Shown here: positions 34,851-46,559 of the stretch, piece by piece | How positions within the stretch are numbered: position 1 is the stretch's first letter | Layout of the letters: each line of letters opens with the position of its first letter | Assembly: GCA_031216915.1 (NCBI GenBank) | Contig: CM062292.1 | Span: forward strand, 208,837,262-208,901,261 | Direction of reading: 5' to 3' | Source of the DNA: Pictodentalium vernedei | Taxonomy: Eukaryota; Mollusca; Scaphopoda; Dentaliida; Dentaliidae | Length of the DNA: 64,000 nt | Program-made: the position numbers and the translations under genes | The notes under the pieces: model-generated | Seen by the model: the letters and a program-made list of their open reading frames with translations, nothing else | The model's database searches: none | What the model was told of the DNA's origin: nothing

Positions 34851-35790
34851 GACGGAGACAGAAAAGCATCAGCTTGTGAAAAGAAAGAACCCTTCAGGGC
34901 CTTAGAACACATTTTGGTGTCCAAGCCCTGGAAGGACTCAACAACCTGAGCCCACTGCAGAGGACGCAAAACCCCAGAGCTAGAAGGCTCAACAGGGTTA
35001 CAGCGCTCCACAGAGGACCGCGGCCAGATGGTCACTGATGGCTGGTCTGAAGGCTGAATGTCTGGCAATAAGCCAAAGACAAAATCCAAAGCCTGCACCA
35101 AGACTGACGAGGGGGCCCGTCGCCTTCAAGAAAATTGTCATCCTCTGTAGCAGAAGAGATGTAGCCCAACTTGGGCTGACCAGCAAGAACCTTCTGTGAA
35201 TATTGAACAGTATCCAAAGGGCCAGGCGAGGAATCTTGGCGACAGATAAAACGAGGTTGTGCCTAAGGAGCGCCAAAACGGCCTGTCACAGCTCACTCTG
35301 AGAATCCGTCATAGCAGCAGCGCCCGACCGAGTGTCTTCCCAATGGACCCTTCTAGCAGAAGAACCCAAATTCTCAGAAGGGACAGACGACGAACGTCCA
35401 TCAGCAGACAGAATAGGTGAGAAGACACTGGAAGATAGTCCCAAGAGTGACGCCCAGGGGCAATCACTGACATCTGCAGAAGAGAAGGCCCTGCCTGCAA
35501 ATTCTCTAGAGAGACTGACGGCGTACGGGACACGATGAGAAGACACTGGAGGATTGTTCCAAGAATGACAGGAACCTGCCATTGGCCTCTGCCCGACAGA
35601 AGGCCCCAGCTGCTCATCCTCTGAGACCGACGACAGCCAGACTTGGAACACAGTGAGGAATCACGGGAGGAAGGTTCCAAGAGTGACAGCTAACAGGAGC
35701 AATTACTGAGGATGAGAATCGTCTACATGTTTCACCTGCAAACAAGAGGTACAAGGAATTGTTTTAGGCATAATTACAATTGGGAAAAAA
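34850..35790 (-). pseudogene. Gag-like region of DIRS copy 2
   Basis: The 5' end begins with a short peptide MPKTIPCTSCLQVKHVDDSH (minus strand near 35770), with a C-x-x-C and Asp-His pattern. LDFVFGLLPDIQPSDQPS then parallels LDFVFGFLPDLKPSNQS of copy 3. After about 60 codons the frame runs into out-of-frame RNase H sequence at the deletion junction. Frames change near 35.28 kb. Confidence 0.6.
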
Positions 35791-35897
35791 TCCCCAAGAT
35801 GATCAAAGAAATCAAGCTTCCCGCCGACGGAAAACTGAACAACAATGGTCGCGTTAACCCATGGGGGAAAAGCAAGAATATGTATGAGAAGACAAGC

Positions 35898-37207
35898 AAT
35901 GAAAATGTCAATGACACTGTAGCTCAACTTACTAAGACATGTACATGTATAGTATGTGACACAGCAATGACAAACATCTAGGTAATGACCTGATAACAAA
36001 GGTACATATAGAGTATTGCAACGGTCTGTACATTAATACTGACCGTAGCCTGTAACAAATGTATAGGTAAAGTATTGTAAAGGTGGGTGACAGTCAGATG
36101 CTAAACTAGAAAACAAATCTTTGAGTCCCAGAGTGGGTCTGACTGAACCCCAAAATATTTGTTCTCATAGCACAGTGATAACAAAGGCACACCAAAACAC
36201 ACTCGTTCCTGTCCCAAGGTGAAAACAAAGGTACCCAAGAATTTTCGTGAAGATCAGTTCATAAATATGAGCTGTATAAAAGTTGTGACAAAAAACTGAT
36301 TGGACCTAATTTCGGTACAAAATGGACACTGGCAGCCATCTTGAATTTTGGACCGCACCCAGAAACACTCATTCTCGTCCCAAGGTGACAACAAAGGTAC
36401 CCAAGAAGTTTCGTGAAGATCGGTTGATAAATACAGCCTATAGCCTGAGCCATATTGACATGTGCACTTACTGTGTATAAGTAGCACTGAATAAATCAAA
36501 GTTCATCTAATTTGCATAATTTAAGCACGAGAAAAAAACCTGTACTATATGTGATGTATTCCATGTTACTAAACATTCATACAAGAATTTATTCAAATCA
36601 GAACTTTCATACAGAAGTTCTGTACAAAAGACTGATTGCACTAATTTTGGTACAAAATGGCTGCTGGTGGCCATCTTGAATTTCGGACCACACCCCAAAA
36701 CACTCGTTCTCATCCCACGGTGATAACAAAGGTACCCAAGACATTTCGTGAAGATCGGTTCATAAATACAGACTCTAGCCCGAGCCGTACTGACATGTGT
36801 ACTTACTGTGTGTAAGTAGCACTGAAAAAATCAAAGTCATCTAATTTGCATAATTTCTGCACGAGAAAAAACCCTGTATTATGTGTGATGTACCCCATGG
36901 TACTAAACATTCACACAAAAAATTATTCAAATCAGCGCTTTCATATGGAAGTTCTGTGCAAAAATTTGATTGCACCTAATTTTGTACAAAATGGCTGCCA
37001 GCGGCCAACTTTAATTTCGGATCGCACCCAAAACACACTCGTTCTCGTCCCATGGTCATAACAAAGGTACCCAAGAAGTTTCGTAAAGATCGGTTCATAA
37101 ATACGGCCTCAAGCCCGAGCCGTATTGAATTGTTGACGGACAGACGGACGACAGACAACTGGCCATGGCATAAGCTCAAATTTGGCTTTGCCAAAGTTGA
37201 ACTAAAA
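35898..37207 (+). repeat. Family C array element
   Basis: Head 'aatgtcaatgacactgtagc', three monomers plus part units, tail 'acggacagacggacgacaga', hairpin 'tttggctttgccaaa' and 'gttgaactaaaa'. It begins exactly where recognisable DIRS copy 2 sequence ends. The hairpin bases differ from 23177-25337 (GGC/GCC against GAC/GTC), yet the pairing is kept. Confidence 0.85.
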
Positions 37208-37549
37208 ATGGGACAGAAAATATCATTTGTAGTCCCAAAAGTTCTTTGTTGTTTTATGACTCTATCAATTTTTTGTGCTGAAGGTGTGAGTGAAGGAAAC
37301 ATTTTCTTTACAGTTTACTCAACAGATTAAAAAGTTTTTTGAACATTTAAAAGTACTCTGTTAACACTTTTCAGGTGCTAATGACAGTAAATGATGTACG
37401 TAAGAGTATTTCAGATATGCTTGTAGCGATACATTTTATTCTGTAAACAAATATTGTACCTCGAATAGTGGCGACTGTTTACTGTCACCATGGAAATGTG
37501 CCAGTGCAATTTACTGTTGGTGATTCTGCTGAAGGTCATCGGTGGGGTA

Positions 37550-37690
37550 AATTTGTAACATAGTCTGCAAGTGATCGGGTATGGGATGGTACCTGGTCTG
37601 CAGGTTTTATACCAGGCCTAGCTTTACCTCACCTGGTATAAAATCTACAGACCAGGTATCATCCCGTACCCAGTCACTTGCTGACTATAT
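37550..37690. repeat. Long imperfect hairpin (~60 bp arms)
   Basis: 'gcaagtgatcgggtatggga' and 'tacctggtctgcaggtttta' on the left are answered by 'aaaatctacagaccaggta' and 'cccgtacccagtcacttgc' on the right, with 'taccaggcctagctttacct' as the loop. The flanking 540 bp (37208-37747) show no other structure. Confidence 0.75.
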
Positions 37691-37747
37691 AACAAATAAT
37701 ATGATGTCTATTAATTCCATATCATGATGAAGCTTCATACTTGCCCA

Positions 37748-40700
37748 ATAAAATGAAAGTGTCAATGACACTGTAGCTCAACTTGTCAAGACATGTACAT
37801 GTATAGTATGTGACTCAGCAATGACAAACATCTAGGTAATGACCTGATAACAAAGGTACACATAAAGTATTGTAACGGTCTGTACATAAATACTGACCGT
37901 AGCCTGTAACAAATGTATAGGTAAAGTATTGTAAAGGTGGGTGACAGTCAGATGCTAAACTAGAAAAGAAATCTTTGAGTCCCAGAGTGGGTCTGACTGA
38001 ACCCCAAAATATTTGTTCTCATAGCACAGTGATAACAAAGGCACCCCAAAACACACTCATTCCGTGAAAACAAAGGTACCCAAGAAGTTTCGTGAAGATC
38101 AGTTCATAAATACGAGCTGTATAGAAGTTGTGACAAAAAACTAATTGGACATAATTTCGGTACAAAATGGCCACTGGCAGCCATCTTGAATTTTGGACCG
38201 CACTCAGAAACACTCGTTCTCGTCCCAAGGTGATAACAAAGGTACCCAAGAAGTTTCATGAAGATCGGTTCATAAATACAGCCTCCAGCCCAAGCCGTAT
38301 TGACATGTGCACTTACAGTGTATAAGTAGCACTAAATAAATCAAAATTCATCTAATTTGCATACAAAAATTTATTCAAATCAGAACTTTCATACAGAAGT
38401 TCTGTACAAAAAACTGATTGCACTAATTTTGGTACAAAATGGCTGCTGGTGGCCATCTTGAATTTTGGACCACACCCAAAAACACTCGTTCTCATCCCAC
38501 GGTGATAACAAAGGTACCCAAGAAGTTTCATGAAGATCAGTTGATAAATACAGCCTCTTGCCCAAGCCATATTGACATGTATACTTACTGTGTGTACGTA
38601 GCACTGAAAAAATCAAAGTTCATCTAATTTGCATAATTTCTGCACGAGAAAAAAACCCGTATTATATGTGATGTATCCCATGGTACTAAACATTCACACA
38701 AAAGTTTTTTCAAATCAGCACTTTCATATGGAGTTCTGTGATTCAAGAGGCCCCAAGGGGCCTGAGGGCGCTCACCTGACATGGTAGCCTAAATATCAAC
38801 CCAGAGAATTGATTTCAACAAGTTGCATCTGCTCCTCCAAAGAAAAGCTAAAACCAAATATCCAAAGATTCTTACCAGTGGATCTAAAAAAAAAAGAAGA
38901 TTTTTAAAGAATATTCCTCACAGGGAGCCCATATATGAACCCAGGGACTTGGCTTTAACAAACTTGAATCTCACCCTCTTAAGAATGCTGCACACCAAAT
39001 ATCAAAACATTCCGACTGCTGGATATGAAGAAGAAGATTTTTAAAGAAAATTCCTCATTTTGAACTAAGTTACAATTCAAGCTCCCACAGTGAGTCCAAA
39101 TATGGACCTAGGGACATGGCTTGAACAAACTTGAATTACACCCCCCTAAGGATGCTGCATATCAAATATCAAAACATTCCAACTGCTGGATCTGAAGAAG
39201 ATTTTTAAAGAAAATTCCTCATTTTGAACTTAGTTATAATTCGGGCTACCACAGTGAGCCCAAATATGAATCCAGGGACTTGGCTTGAACAAACTTGAAT
39301 ATCAGCCCCACCCCCCCCCCCTCCCCCTGCTGAATCTGGAGAAGAATTTTTTAAGAAATTTGCCTGAAATGCACTAAGTTCAAAATCGAGCTCCTATACT
39401 GAGCTCAAATATGAACCCAGGGGGGGGGGGGGGGGAGAGGCGGGGGGGGGGGGGGGGGGGGATTTGAACAAACATGAATCAGATCAACCCCACAATGTTG
39501 CATACCAAATATCAAAAGATTCTGCCTGCTGGATCTAGAGAAAAAGATTTTTTAATCTTTTTCCCATTGCCTACAGTGTTAAAAAGTGCTGAAATTTGCC
39601 TGAAATGCACCAAGTTCGAATTCGGGCTTCTATAGTGTTGCATACCAAATATCAAAAGATTCTGCCTGCTGGATCTGGAGAAGAAGATTTTTTAAGAAAG
39701 TTGCCTGAAATGCACTAAGTTCGAATTCAAGCTTCTATAGTGAGCCCAAATATGAATCCAGGGGCCGATTTGAACAAACTTGAATCAGATCCACCCCTCA
39801 ATGTAGCATACCAAATATCAAAAGATTCTGCCTGCTCGATCTGGAGAAGAAGATTTTTCAAGAAATTTGCCTGAAATGCACTAAGTTCGAATTCAAGCTT
39901 CTATACTGAGCCCAAATATAAACCCAGGGGGCCGATTTGAACAAACTTGAATCAGATCCTCCCCACAATGTTGCATAAAAATTTCAAAAGATTCTGCCTG
40001 CTCGATCTGGAGAAGAAGATTTTTTAAGAAATTTGCCTCAAATGCACTAAGTTCGAATTCGGGCTTCTATAGTGAGCCCAAATATGAATCCAGGCGGCCG
40101 ATTTGAACAAACTTGAATCAGATCCACCCCACAATGTTGCATGCCAAATATCAAAAGATTCTGCCTGCTCGACCTGGAGAAGAAGATTTTGAAGAAATTT
40201 GCCTGAAATGCACCAAGTTTGAATTCAGGCTTCTATAGTGAGCCCAAATATGAATCCAGGGGCCCGATTTAAACAACTTGAATCAGATCCACCCCACAAT
40301 GTTGCATACCAAATATCAAAAGATTCTGCCTGCTGGATCTGGAGAAGAAGATTTTTTAAGAAGTTCGAAATCGAGCTCCTATACTGAGCTCAAATATGAA
40401 CCCAGGGAGGGGGGGGGGGGGGGGGGGGGGGATTTGAACAAACATGAATCAGATCAACCCCACAATGTTGCAAACCAAATATCAAAAGATTCTGCCTGCT
40501 GGATCTAGAGAAGAAGATTTTTTAATCTTTTTCCCATTGCCTACAGTGTTAAAAAGTGCAGCACTTTTTCAAAGTCCTGAAAAAAGTTCCTTGTGATCAA
40601 ACCGATTGGGATTTTTTTAAACCATTCTATTCTACTGGTTAAAAGTAAGCTTTATACAATATAAGAATTCTCTGTGTCGTGTAGTTTTGGAGATATGGCA

Positions 40701-41774
40701 GTTTTAAGGTTTTTCCTATTTTTAGCTCCCGAGGTTCCCACAGGACAATGAGAAAAATAATTTTTTTTGCATCAATCAACTACTTATGACCCATTATCAT
40801 CTCATACCAAATTTGGTTCAAATCGACCTCACGGTTCTGAAAATAGAAATTTTAGGCGTGACCAAAATTTTTGCCCCTCCCATAATGAAGCCAAATAATG
40901 CCCGACAAACTTCTCTTGAACAAACTTGATTCTAAACCTTAAACAGACTCTGTATACCACATATCAAGTCTCTGTTACTGGTGGTTCATTAGAAGATTTT
41001 CAAAAAATTTGGCCATTTTTTCCCCACACCTCTGCTCAATATGAGCCGAAACCTATTTTGGATAAACATCAAAATAACCCTATATAACCACTAGTTACAT
41101 GAAATTTAATTAAAATGTGGCCAGTGGTTTAGGAGAAAGAGGCTCAAACACCACCTTCACGCAGGACGACGGACAAAGAGTGATAAGAAAAGCTCACCCT
41201 GACTTTCAGTCAGATGAGCTAAAAATCTGATTGCACCTAATTTTGTACAAAATGGCTGCCATCGGCCATCTTGAATTTCGGACTGCACCCCAAAACACTC
41301 ATTCTCATCCCACGGTGATACCAAAGGTACCCAAGAAGTTTCGTAAAGATCGGTTTATAAATACGGCCTCTAGCCCGAGCCGTATTGGCATTTGCACTTA
41401 CAGTGCTGAAAGTAACACAAAATACATCAAAATTAGTCTAATTTGCATAATTTATGTACGAGAAAAAAACCTGTATTATATGTGGTGTATCCCATGGTAC
41501 TAAACATTCATACCAAAAATTATTCAAATCAGTGCTTTCATATGGAAGTTCTGCGCAAAATTTTTATTGCACCTAAGTCTGTACAAAACGGATCGGACCC
41601 CAAAACACTCGTTCTCGTCCGATGGTCATAACAAAGGTACCCAAGAAGTTTCGTAAAGATCGGTTCATAAATACGGCCTCTAGCCCGAGCCGTATCGAAT
41701 TGTTGACGTACGGACAGACGGACAACTGGCCATGGCATAAGCTCAAATTTGGCTTTGCCAAAGTTGAGCTAAAA
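37748..41774 (+). repeat. Family C array element split by family D
   Basis: The head at 37748 and monomers run to 38739, ending 'ggagttctgtg'. The monomer resumes at 41225 with 'aaaaatctgattgcaccta', which is what family C has after 'gttctgtgc' elsewhere (24415-24440). The tail at 41680-41774 has 'acggacagacggacaactgg', hairpin 'tttggctttgccaaa' and 'gttgagctaaaa'. At 41775 another family C head starts and is cut short. Confidence 0.85.
38740..41224 (+). mobile_element. Family D element inserted in family C, with amplified sub-array
   Basis: Head 'caagaggccccaaggggcct' and 'gcgctcacctgaca'. Standard monomers give way at 39.36-40.56 kb to a sub-array of about 166 bp units ('gattctgcctgct', 'gatctggagaagaagatttt', 'cagatccaccccacaatg'). 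The conserved 3' part (40570-41150) lies before the hairpin 'ctgactttcagtcag' and 'atgagctaaaa'. Two near-identical poly-G-bearing monomers bracket the sub-array. Confidence 0.85.
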
Positions 41775-41789
41775 ATGAAAGAGTCAATG

Positions 41790-42540
41790 ACACTAACTTG
41801 ATTTGACTAACTTGAGCCCAAATATAAACCCAGGGACTTGATTTGAACAAACTTGAATCTGACCCCCCAGAGATGTTGTATAGCAAATATGAAAGGATTC
41901 TGACTGGTGGATCTGAAGAAAAATTTTAAAGAAATTTCCTCATCTTGCAATAAGTTAAACTTTGGGTTCCAATAGAGAGCCCAAATATTAACATGTGGAC
42001 CCGATTTGAACAAAATTGAACTGACCCTCCTAGACATGTTGTATACCAAATATGAAAGCATTCTGACCAGTGGATCTGAAGAAGAGTTTTAAAGAAATTC
42101 CCTCATTTTGCACTAAGTTAAAATTCGGGCTCCCATAGGGAGCCCAAATATAAACCCAGGGACTGAATTTGAAAAAATTTGCATCTGATCCATCTAGAGA
42201 TGTTGTATACCAAATATGAAAGCATTCTGACAGGAGGATCTGAAGAAGATTTTTAAAGAAATTTCTTCATATTGCACCAAGTTAAAATTCGGGCCCAAAT
42301 ATAAACCCAGGGACTCGATTTGAACAAACTTGAATATCTGCCCCCCCCCCCCCCCCCCACCCCCACCCCACTCCTTAGAGAAGTTATATACCAAATACCA
42401 GAAGATTCTAATTGATGGGTGTGGAGAAGATGTTTTTAATTTTGGAAAACAATTTATGGGAGCTATCAGAGTTATGCCCCTTGTTAAGCCCCCTGTGGGC
42501 ATGGCAACTTTATTTGAACAAACTTGATTATAAGGTAAAT
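41790..42540 (+). repeat. Family D monomers without ends
   Basis: About four ~160 bp monomers ('gatgttgtataccaaatatg', 'gattctgactggtggatctg') follow the aborted family C head. They end in 'ttatttgaacaaacttgatt' with no recognisable tail. A C-run of about 18 occurs at 42341. Confidence 0.7.
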
Positions 42541-43912
42541 CTTTCACATCTCTGGGTCCTAGCTAAACCACAACATTCCTGCTATCAGATATTGGATATT
42601 ATCTGTAATATGACTCACCCATGGGGCTATAGACTCCTATAGTCTTACGATTTTGAAAAAGGGAGGTGCACAAAATACTGAATATACCATTTGAAGTGAA
42701 GCGTGCTATTTTGAATCCAAATTTCAAGAAAAACATCAATGAACCTCTGGACCCCATTCACTCCACTGATTAACTTTAAGTCGGGATTCCAAAAATATTA
42801 TCCACTTTTTTTAATAAGAATTCTGCTGCAATGATCAATTTTATTTGAGTTTGATATATTATTTGAAATGCAACTTCAATGGAGCAATCGTAAGTAAATC
42901 AGATGATTCTCCACACATGCATACATGAAAAGACAGTGAGAAGCGTTACTGGCCTTTGAAGTTTGTCAAATTACATTGTTTATATACCAATTCTTAGAAA
43001 GTGAAGTTTGAATAGTTTCAAGTTTTGGAATGCTACAGCTTATAATATTCATACTGTACAGCTCACATTTTCGAGCATGCACTGTATTATTTGACCTATT
43101 TCCCATGAACTAATTTCAACCCTTTTCAGGAAACAAGATATTAAAATTTGATATTTTAATCCCCCCCCCTGCCCCCCCCCCCCCCCCACTTCTTAAAAAA
43201 AAAAATTCAACAAAACTATATCATGTAACCCCTAACCCCACCCCAATGGTGCAAGCTCTATGAGGACATTTCAATGAGGGGGCATATGATATGGTTTGGG
43301 GAATTTTTTCGGCACAATTTGTATATTAATCACCAAGTGACAGCAGCATATTCGTTAGGTGATTAGGTTAATCAATCACAAGGTGGAACCAAGGCACGAT
43401 GTTATCAACTCACAAAAAGTAACATTTGCAGGTGCAATGGCATGCTAACACGACAGCTCACCTCAAAATTGGAAGACTTCCTATTGCCCTATGGAACAAA
43501 TGTTTAAACAAAGAACTTACAATACTCACCTGGCACAATCTACATGTCATCTTAACTAGAAATTACACTGATCTACTGCCATAATTTTAGCAGTGTTGAT
43601 CACGCAGCTTTGTAAAAATATTCAATGATATGATAACAGCATCAAATTTACCAGTTAAATAGAAAACAGGAACTTTGTTGACATAAGGCAAGAATGAAAT
43701 CAGATAGTGAATCTTCTTAGCTTTGTTTTATTACCTACAGGCACTCTCCAGTAATTTGTAATAGGACAAATTGATATAAACAAAATATTATTTTTTAATA
43801 ATTAGGCTCTGGAAGCCTAATTATTTTTTAAAGCCCTGATAGTAGCTTCTAGGACTCAACCCGTTAAGATTAATCTTTTTGTCTTAATAAAATATACTCT
43901 AATTAATGGTAA
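42541..43912. other. Mostly unassigned; degraded palindromic MITE at ~43123-43378
   Basis: Around 43205-43300 'caaaactatatcatgtaacc' and 'ggcatatgatatggttt' are eroded arms of the 12425-12656 type hairpin, with C-runs at about 43163-43187. 'aataattaggctctggaagcctaattatt' type sequence near 43793 is a small perfect palindrome. The rest is unassigned. Confidence 0.45.
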
Positions 43913-44346
43913 TACAGTGGAGCCCACTTAATTGGATATCTCTTAATTGTATATTCCTGTTAATTGAATATAATTTTCAAACACAAAACCATTTACCATA
44001 TCTTCAGTACAAATTTGATCTGTTAATTGCATATGGGTTGTAGAGTAAACTCCTGTTAATTGTATATAAATTTGTGTAATATGTCGAAAAAATTACTGTG
44101 ACATACGCCAAATTCCCTTTATTTATCAATCTTTTTGGCCTCACTACATCCAATACAGGCAATTATTCTATTATATCTTGTTTGACAGAGCTCTATGAGC
44201 TCTGTCAAACAAGATATAATAGAATAAATGCTCAGTTTACCTCCAGAACACAGAAAACTGACCAAATCCCTGTTAATTGTATACTCCTGTTAATTGAATA
44301 ATTTTCACTGGCAAAATGGATATTCAATTAAGAGGATTCTACTGTA
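43913..44346. mobile_element. pogo-like MITE with TA-flanked ends
   Basis: 'tacagtggagcccacttaat' at the left and 'attaagaggattctactgta' at the right are inverted. A flanking TA and CAGT starts fit pogo/Tigger-type Tc1-mariner relatives. The interior has a perfect hairpin (44165-44226) with arms 'attatatcttgtttgacaga' and its inverse. Partial relatives lie at 15.4, 19.7, 22.4-22.85, 51.3 and 57.5 kb. Confidence 0.72.
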
Positions 44347-44437
44347 GTCTTTTTATCGATAAATTCTTGATGCCAAATTGCTGAATTCTTCATAAAAAGT
44401 TTAACCCTTCACCTAACGAATTGGATGCATCTACCTG

Positions 44438-44988
44438 TAGGGCTGCATGGTATTCGAAAATGAATACCAGTATTGGTGTTCAAAAAAATACTGCGGTATA
44501 CCGGTATATCGAAAGACTGTTCAGATATCTGGACATACATATCATAATCGGGACTTGATCATTCACAATCAGAACAAATCAGCATGTCTTGATGATACAA
44601 TTTGAATAACTCTTTACCTGACACAGACGATATCAAAATTTATTTTTTTTAATATTGGTTCATCGATTTTTTTCAAAAAATATAATCAACAAAACCATAA
44701 CAAGTGCCCCCCTCTTTCACATGATATGGTTTTGTGGAATTTTTTTGAAAAATAATATTTGTTCAACTACACAATTTGTGTATTACTCAGGAGGATGTGG
44801 CCAATTCGTTAGGTACAGGGATAATATTATTCGTCCGGGACTACAGTTAAAAAATTCAGGACATCTTGAAAATTGAACTGTGGGTAAAACAAATAATGAC
44901 GATAAACCGATATTTTTGCAATTACACCGGTATTCAATCGATACTGGTTTGAATACCAGTATGTATCAGTTTATACTGTGCAGCCCTA
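44438..44988. mobile_element. hAT-like MITE with 8-bp target duplication
   Basis: Inverted ends 'tagggctgcatggtat' and 'atactgtgcagcccta' are bounded by the direct repeat TCTACCTG (44430-44437 and 44989-44996). Eight-base duplications and TAGGG-type ends fit hAT elements. It contains a third element at 44607-44824. Non-coding. Confidence 0.82.
44607..44824. mobile_element. Innermost piggyBac-like MITE
   Basis: 'taactctttacctgacacag' and 'attcgttaggtacagggata' are degraded versions of the outer element's ends. 'gacgatatcaaaattta' and 'ggatgtggccaattcg' match the internal sequence of 10479-10726. Confidence 0.65.
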
Positions 44989-45299
44989 TCTACCTGTATT
45001 ATATACAAATTCAGCAGATGAGAAGAAAAAAAATTCAACAAAACCATATCATGTGAATCCTCACTGGAACGAGCTTGTTGAGTTTGTTCCAATAAAGGAT
45101 CACATGAAATGGTTTTGTAAATTTGAATAAATACTATTTAAAATAATTCTGATATCATCTGTTGGATAGAGGGTTAAGAAAATACTAAGTTAAGAGTTAA
45201 TGACTAAAGCAATGAGGTGCTTTAACTTAATATCTGATGAAATCAACAAAACTCAAATAACACAAAACAGAATGAAAATCAAAAATCAAAAATAAACAC

Positions 45300-45641
45300 A
45301 GTGCACACATATTTAGTTTATTGAAAAAACAAAAACACAAAAACTTGACAACATCTCAACCGTGATTTGATCTGTGGAGTATAATGAATGGCTTGTGAAA
45401 GAAAAAAATCAAAATTCTCAGAAAAAACACAATACATATACAAAAAACATAACTCATGCATTGAGCGCTGGGAAAAGATATCTGTAGATTAACCTTCTGA
45501 CACAAGGTGACCTTGGATGTCGAAAGCATCATTAAAAACCAATAAATAAATAACCACAAAAATGCCTGATGCTGTTTTTCTTACATGACTAGTCATTGTC
45601 AACATTTCCTGGAATGTTCATGGGCTTCAGGACAGCTAAGT
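45300..45641 (-). CDS. Candidate terminal exon and 3' UTR with poly(A) signal
   Basis: On the minus strand an acceptor-like 'agctagcag' at 45642 precedes 2 + 17 codons (LAVLKPMNIPGNVDND, stop TAG at 45589-45591). About 270 nt of AT-rich sequence then lead to AATAAA (45317-45322), with GT-rich DNA just downstream, the usual cleavage-site context. Phase 1 at the acceptor agrees with the exon at 48112-49182, the next one upstream. The acceptor has a poor pyrimidine tract and the peptide is anonymous, so the poly(A) signal is the stronger evidence. Confidence 0.35.
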
Positions 45642-45851
45642 CTGCTAGCTAATTTCAACCTCCAAACAGCTTCCCATAAAATATCTATCATTTTATCTAT
45701 TACAAATAGCAGAAGACACTAGCATTTAGAGCTGAAATGGTTAAATGGTTTTCTTGATTGATTAATTACATGAATTAACCTTGGTTAACCAATTAATCAC
45801 TTGCTCTAATAGGAAGCTGAGTAACTGCCATACCATTGATGATATACAGCA

Positions 45852-46075
45852 TTAATGCTTTACCCAACGTAACAGACAAACCCGGCCAACGCATGTTTTC
45901 AAAAATCTTCATTCAAATTTTTTTATGTTTTTAATTTTTGTCTCAAAAACATGAGCTCGCTCGTTCCAATGAAGGTTCATAAACTATGTTTTTGTGACAA
46001 AAATAATTTTTTTTTTAGTAATTCAAGAATCATTTGGCAAGTATCGTTTGCTACCCGCATTGGGTAAAGTGTTAA
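45852..46075. mobile_element. piggyBac-like MITE ('catagcttat' hairpin subtype)
   Basis: TTAATGCTTTACCCAACG at the left and CATTGGGTAAAGTGTTAA at the right give TTAA borders and inverted ends nearly identical to 12425-12656. The interior differs: 'gtctcaaaaacat' and 'atgtttttgtgac' arms around 'gagctcgctcgttcc'. The same end type therefore carries two hairpin types. Confidence 0.78.
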
Positions 46076-46369
46076 GAATGAGCATTTCCAGCCACTGATA
46101 CAATATAATGATCATACAAGTGAATAAGTATGTCAGCAATCAACTTGCATGCTTCACTCTGTCTCATATAATTGAAGTGAGTGAATGACAATGTCTGCCT
46201 GTATTGGAACAAGTTTGTTACTTTGTTAACCCATATAATATAGTAGACCAAAAGTAACAGTTAAGCGATCAATAACTGTTTTGATCGATGAAGATGTTGA
46301 TCATAGGCTAATCAATTATCCAGTGATCCATTTTAGTTGAGGTAGCAAACAGGTTTTTTTCAATAACTA

Positions 46370-46550
46370 AAATTTTAATTATAATAACTCAAAACAAAGC
46401 TTATGACCCCTCACTGGAACAAGCTAAACAAACTAGTTCCATTAATGAGGGGTTATAAGCTATTTTCTGAGGTAAAAGTTGAAAAAACAATCAAATTTGA
46501 ATGAGTTTCATGAACAGCACTAGCTGGTTATGACAGTTAAGTTAGGTAAG
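46370..46550. repeat. Hairpin of the 'cttatgacccctca' type
   Basis: 'aaaacaaagcttatgacccc' and 'ggggttataagctattttct' are the arms around 'cactggaacaagcta'. The right border 'gttaggtaaggggtaaag' recalls MITE ends, but the left end is not clear. Confidence 0.6.
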
Positions 46551-46559
46551 GGGTAAAGA

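Larger units (their letters stand above)
32655..35899 (-). mobile_element. DIRS retrotransposon copy 2, recombinase kept and RT deleted
   Basis: It belongs to a different subfamily from copies 1 and 3: the right terminal repeat starts 'tttagtaaattttgtttc' and contains 'attgtttacaattggctg'. Order on the minus strand: gag region (35.8-34.85 kb), truncated RNase H, recombinase (34.25-33.24 kb), internal complementary region, terminal repeat. An internal deletion near 34.84 kb joins gag to the RNase H tail, removing RT. The left end is lost where a family C element starts at about 35898. Confidence 0.85.
44401..45177. mobile_element. piggyBac-like MITE carrying two nested elements
   Basis: TTAACCCTTCACCTAACG at 44401 and GATAGAGGGTTAA ending 45177 are the outer ends. 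The palindromic middle ('ccatatcatgtgaa' ... 'tcacatgaaatgg', 45042-45115) is the 12425 type. It is interrupted at 44438-44988 by a hAT-like element. Confidence 0.75.

Noticed and set aside
23177..41774. Many 60-120 residue frames in both directions within family C
   Set aside because: They repeat with each monomer, occur on both strands and end at monomer variants. They are shadows of a tandem repeat, not genes.
43459..43485. 27-nt micro-exon on the minus strand with strong acceptor and donor (gtgagctg)
   Set aside because: Its phase-1 frame contains a stop, unlike the other exons of the gene, and very short splice-bounded intervals arise often by chance here.
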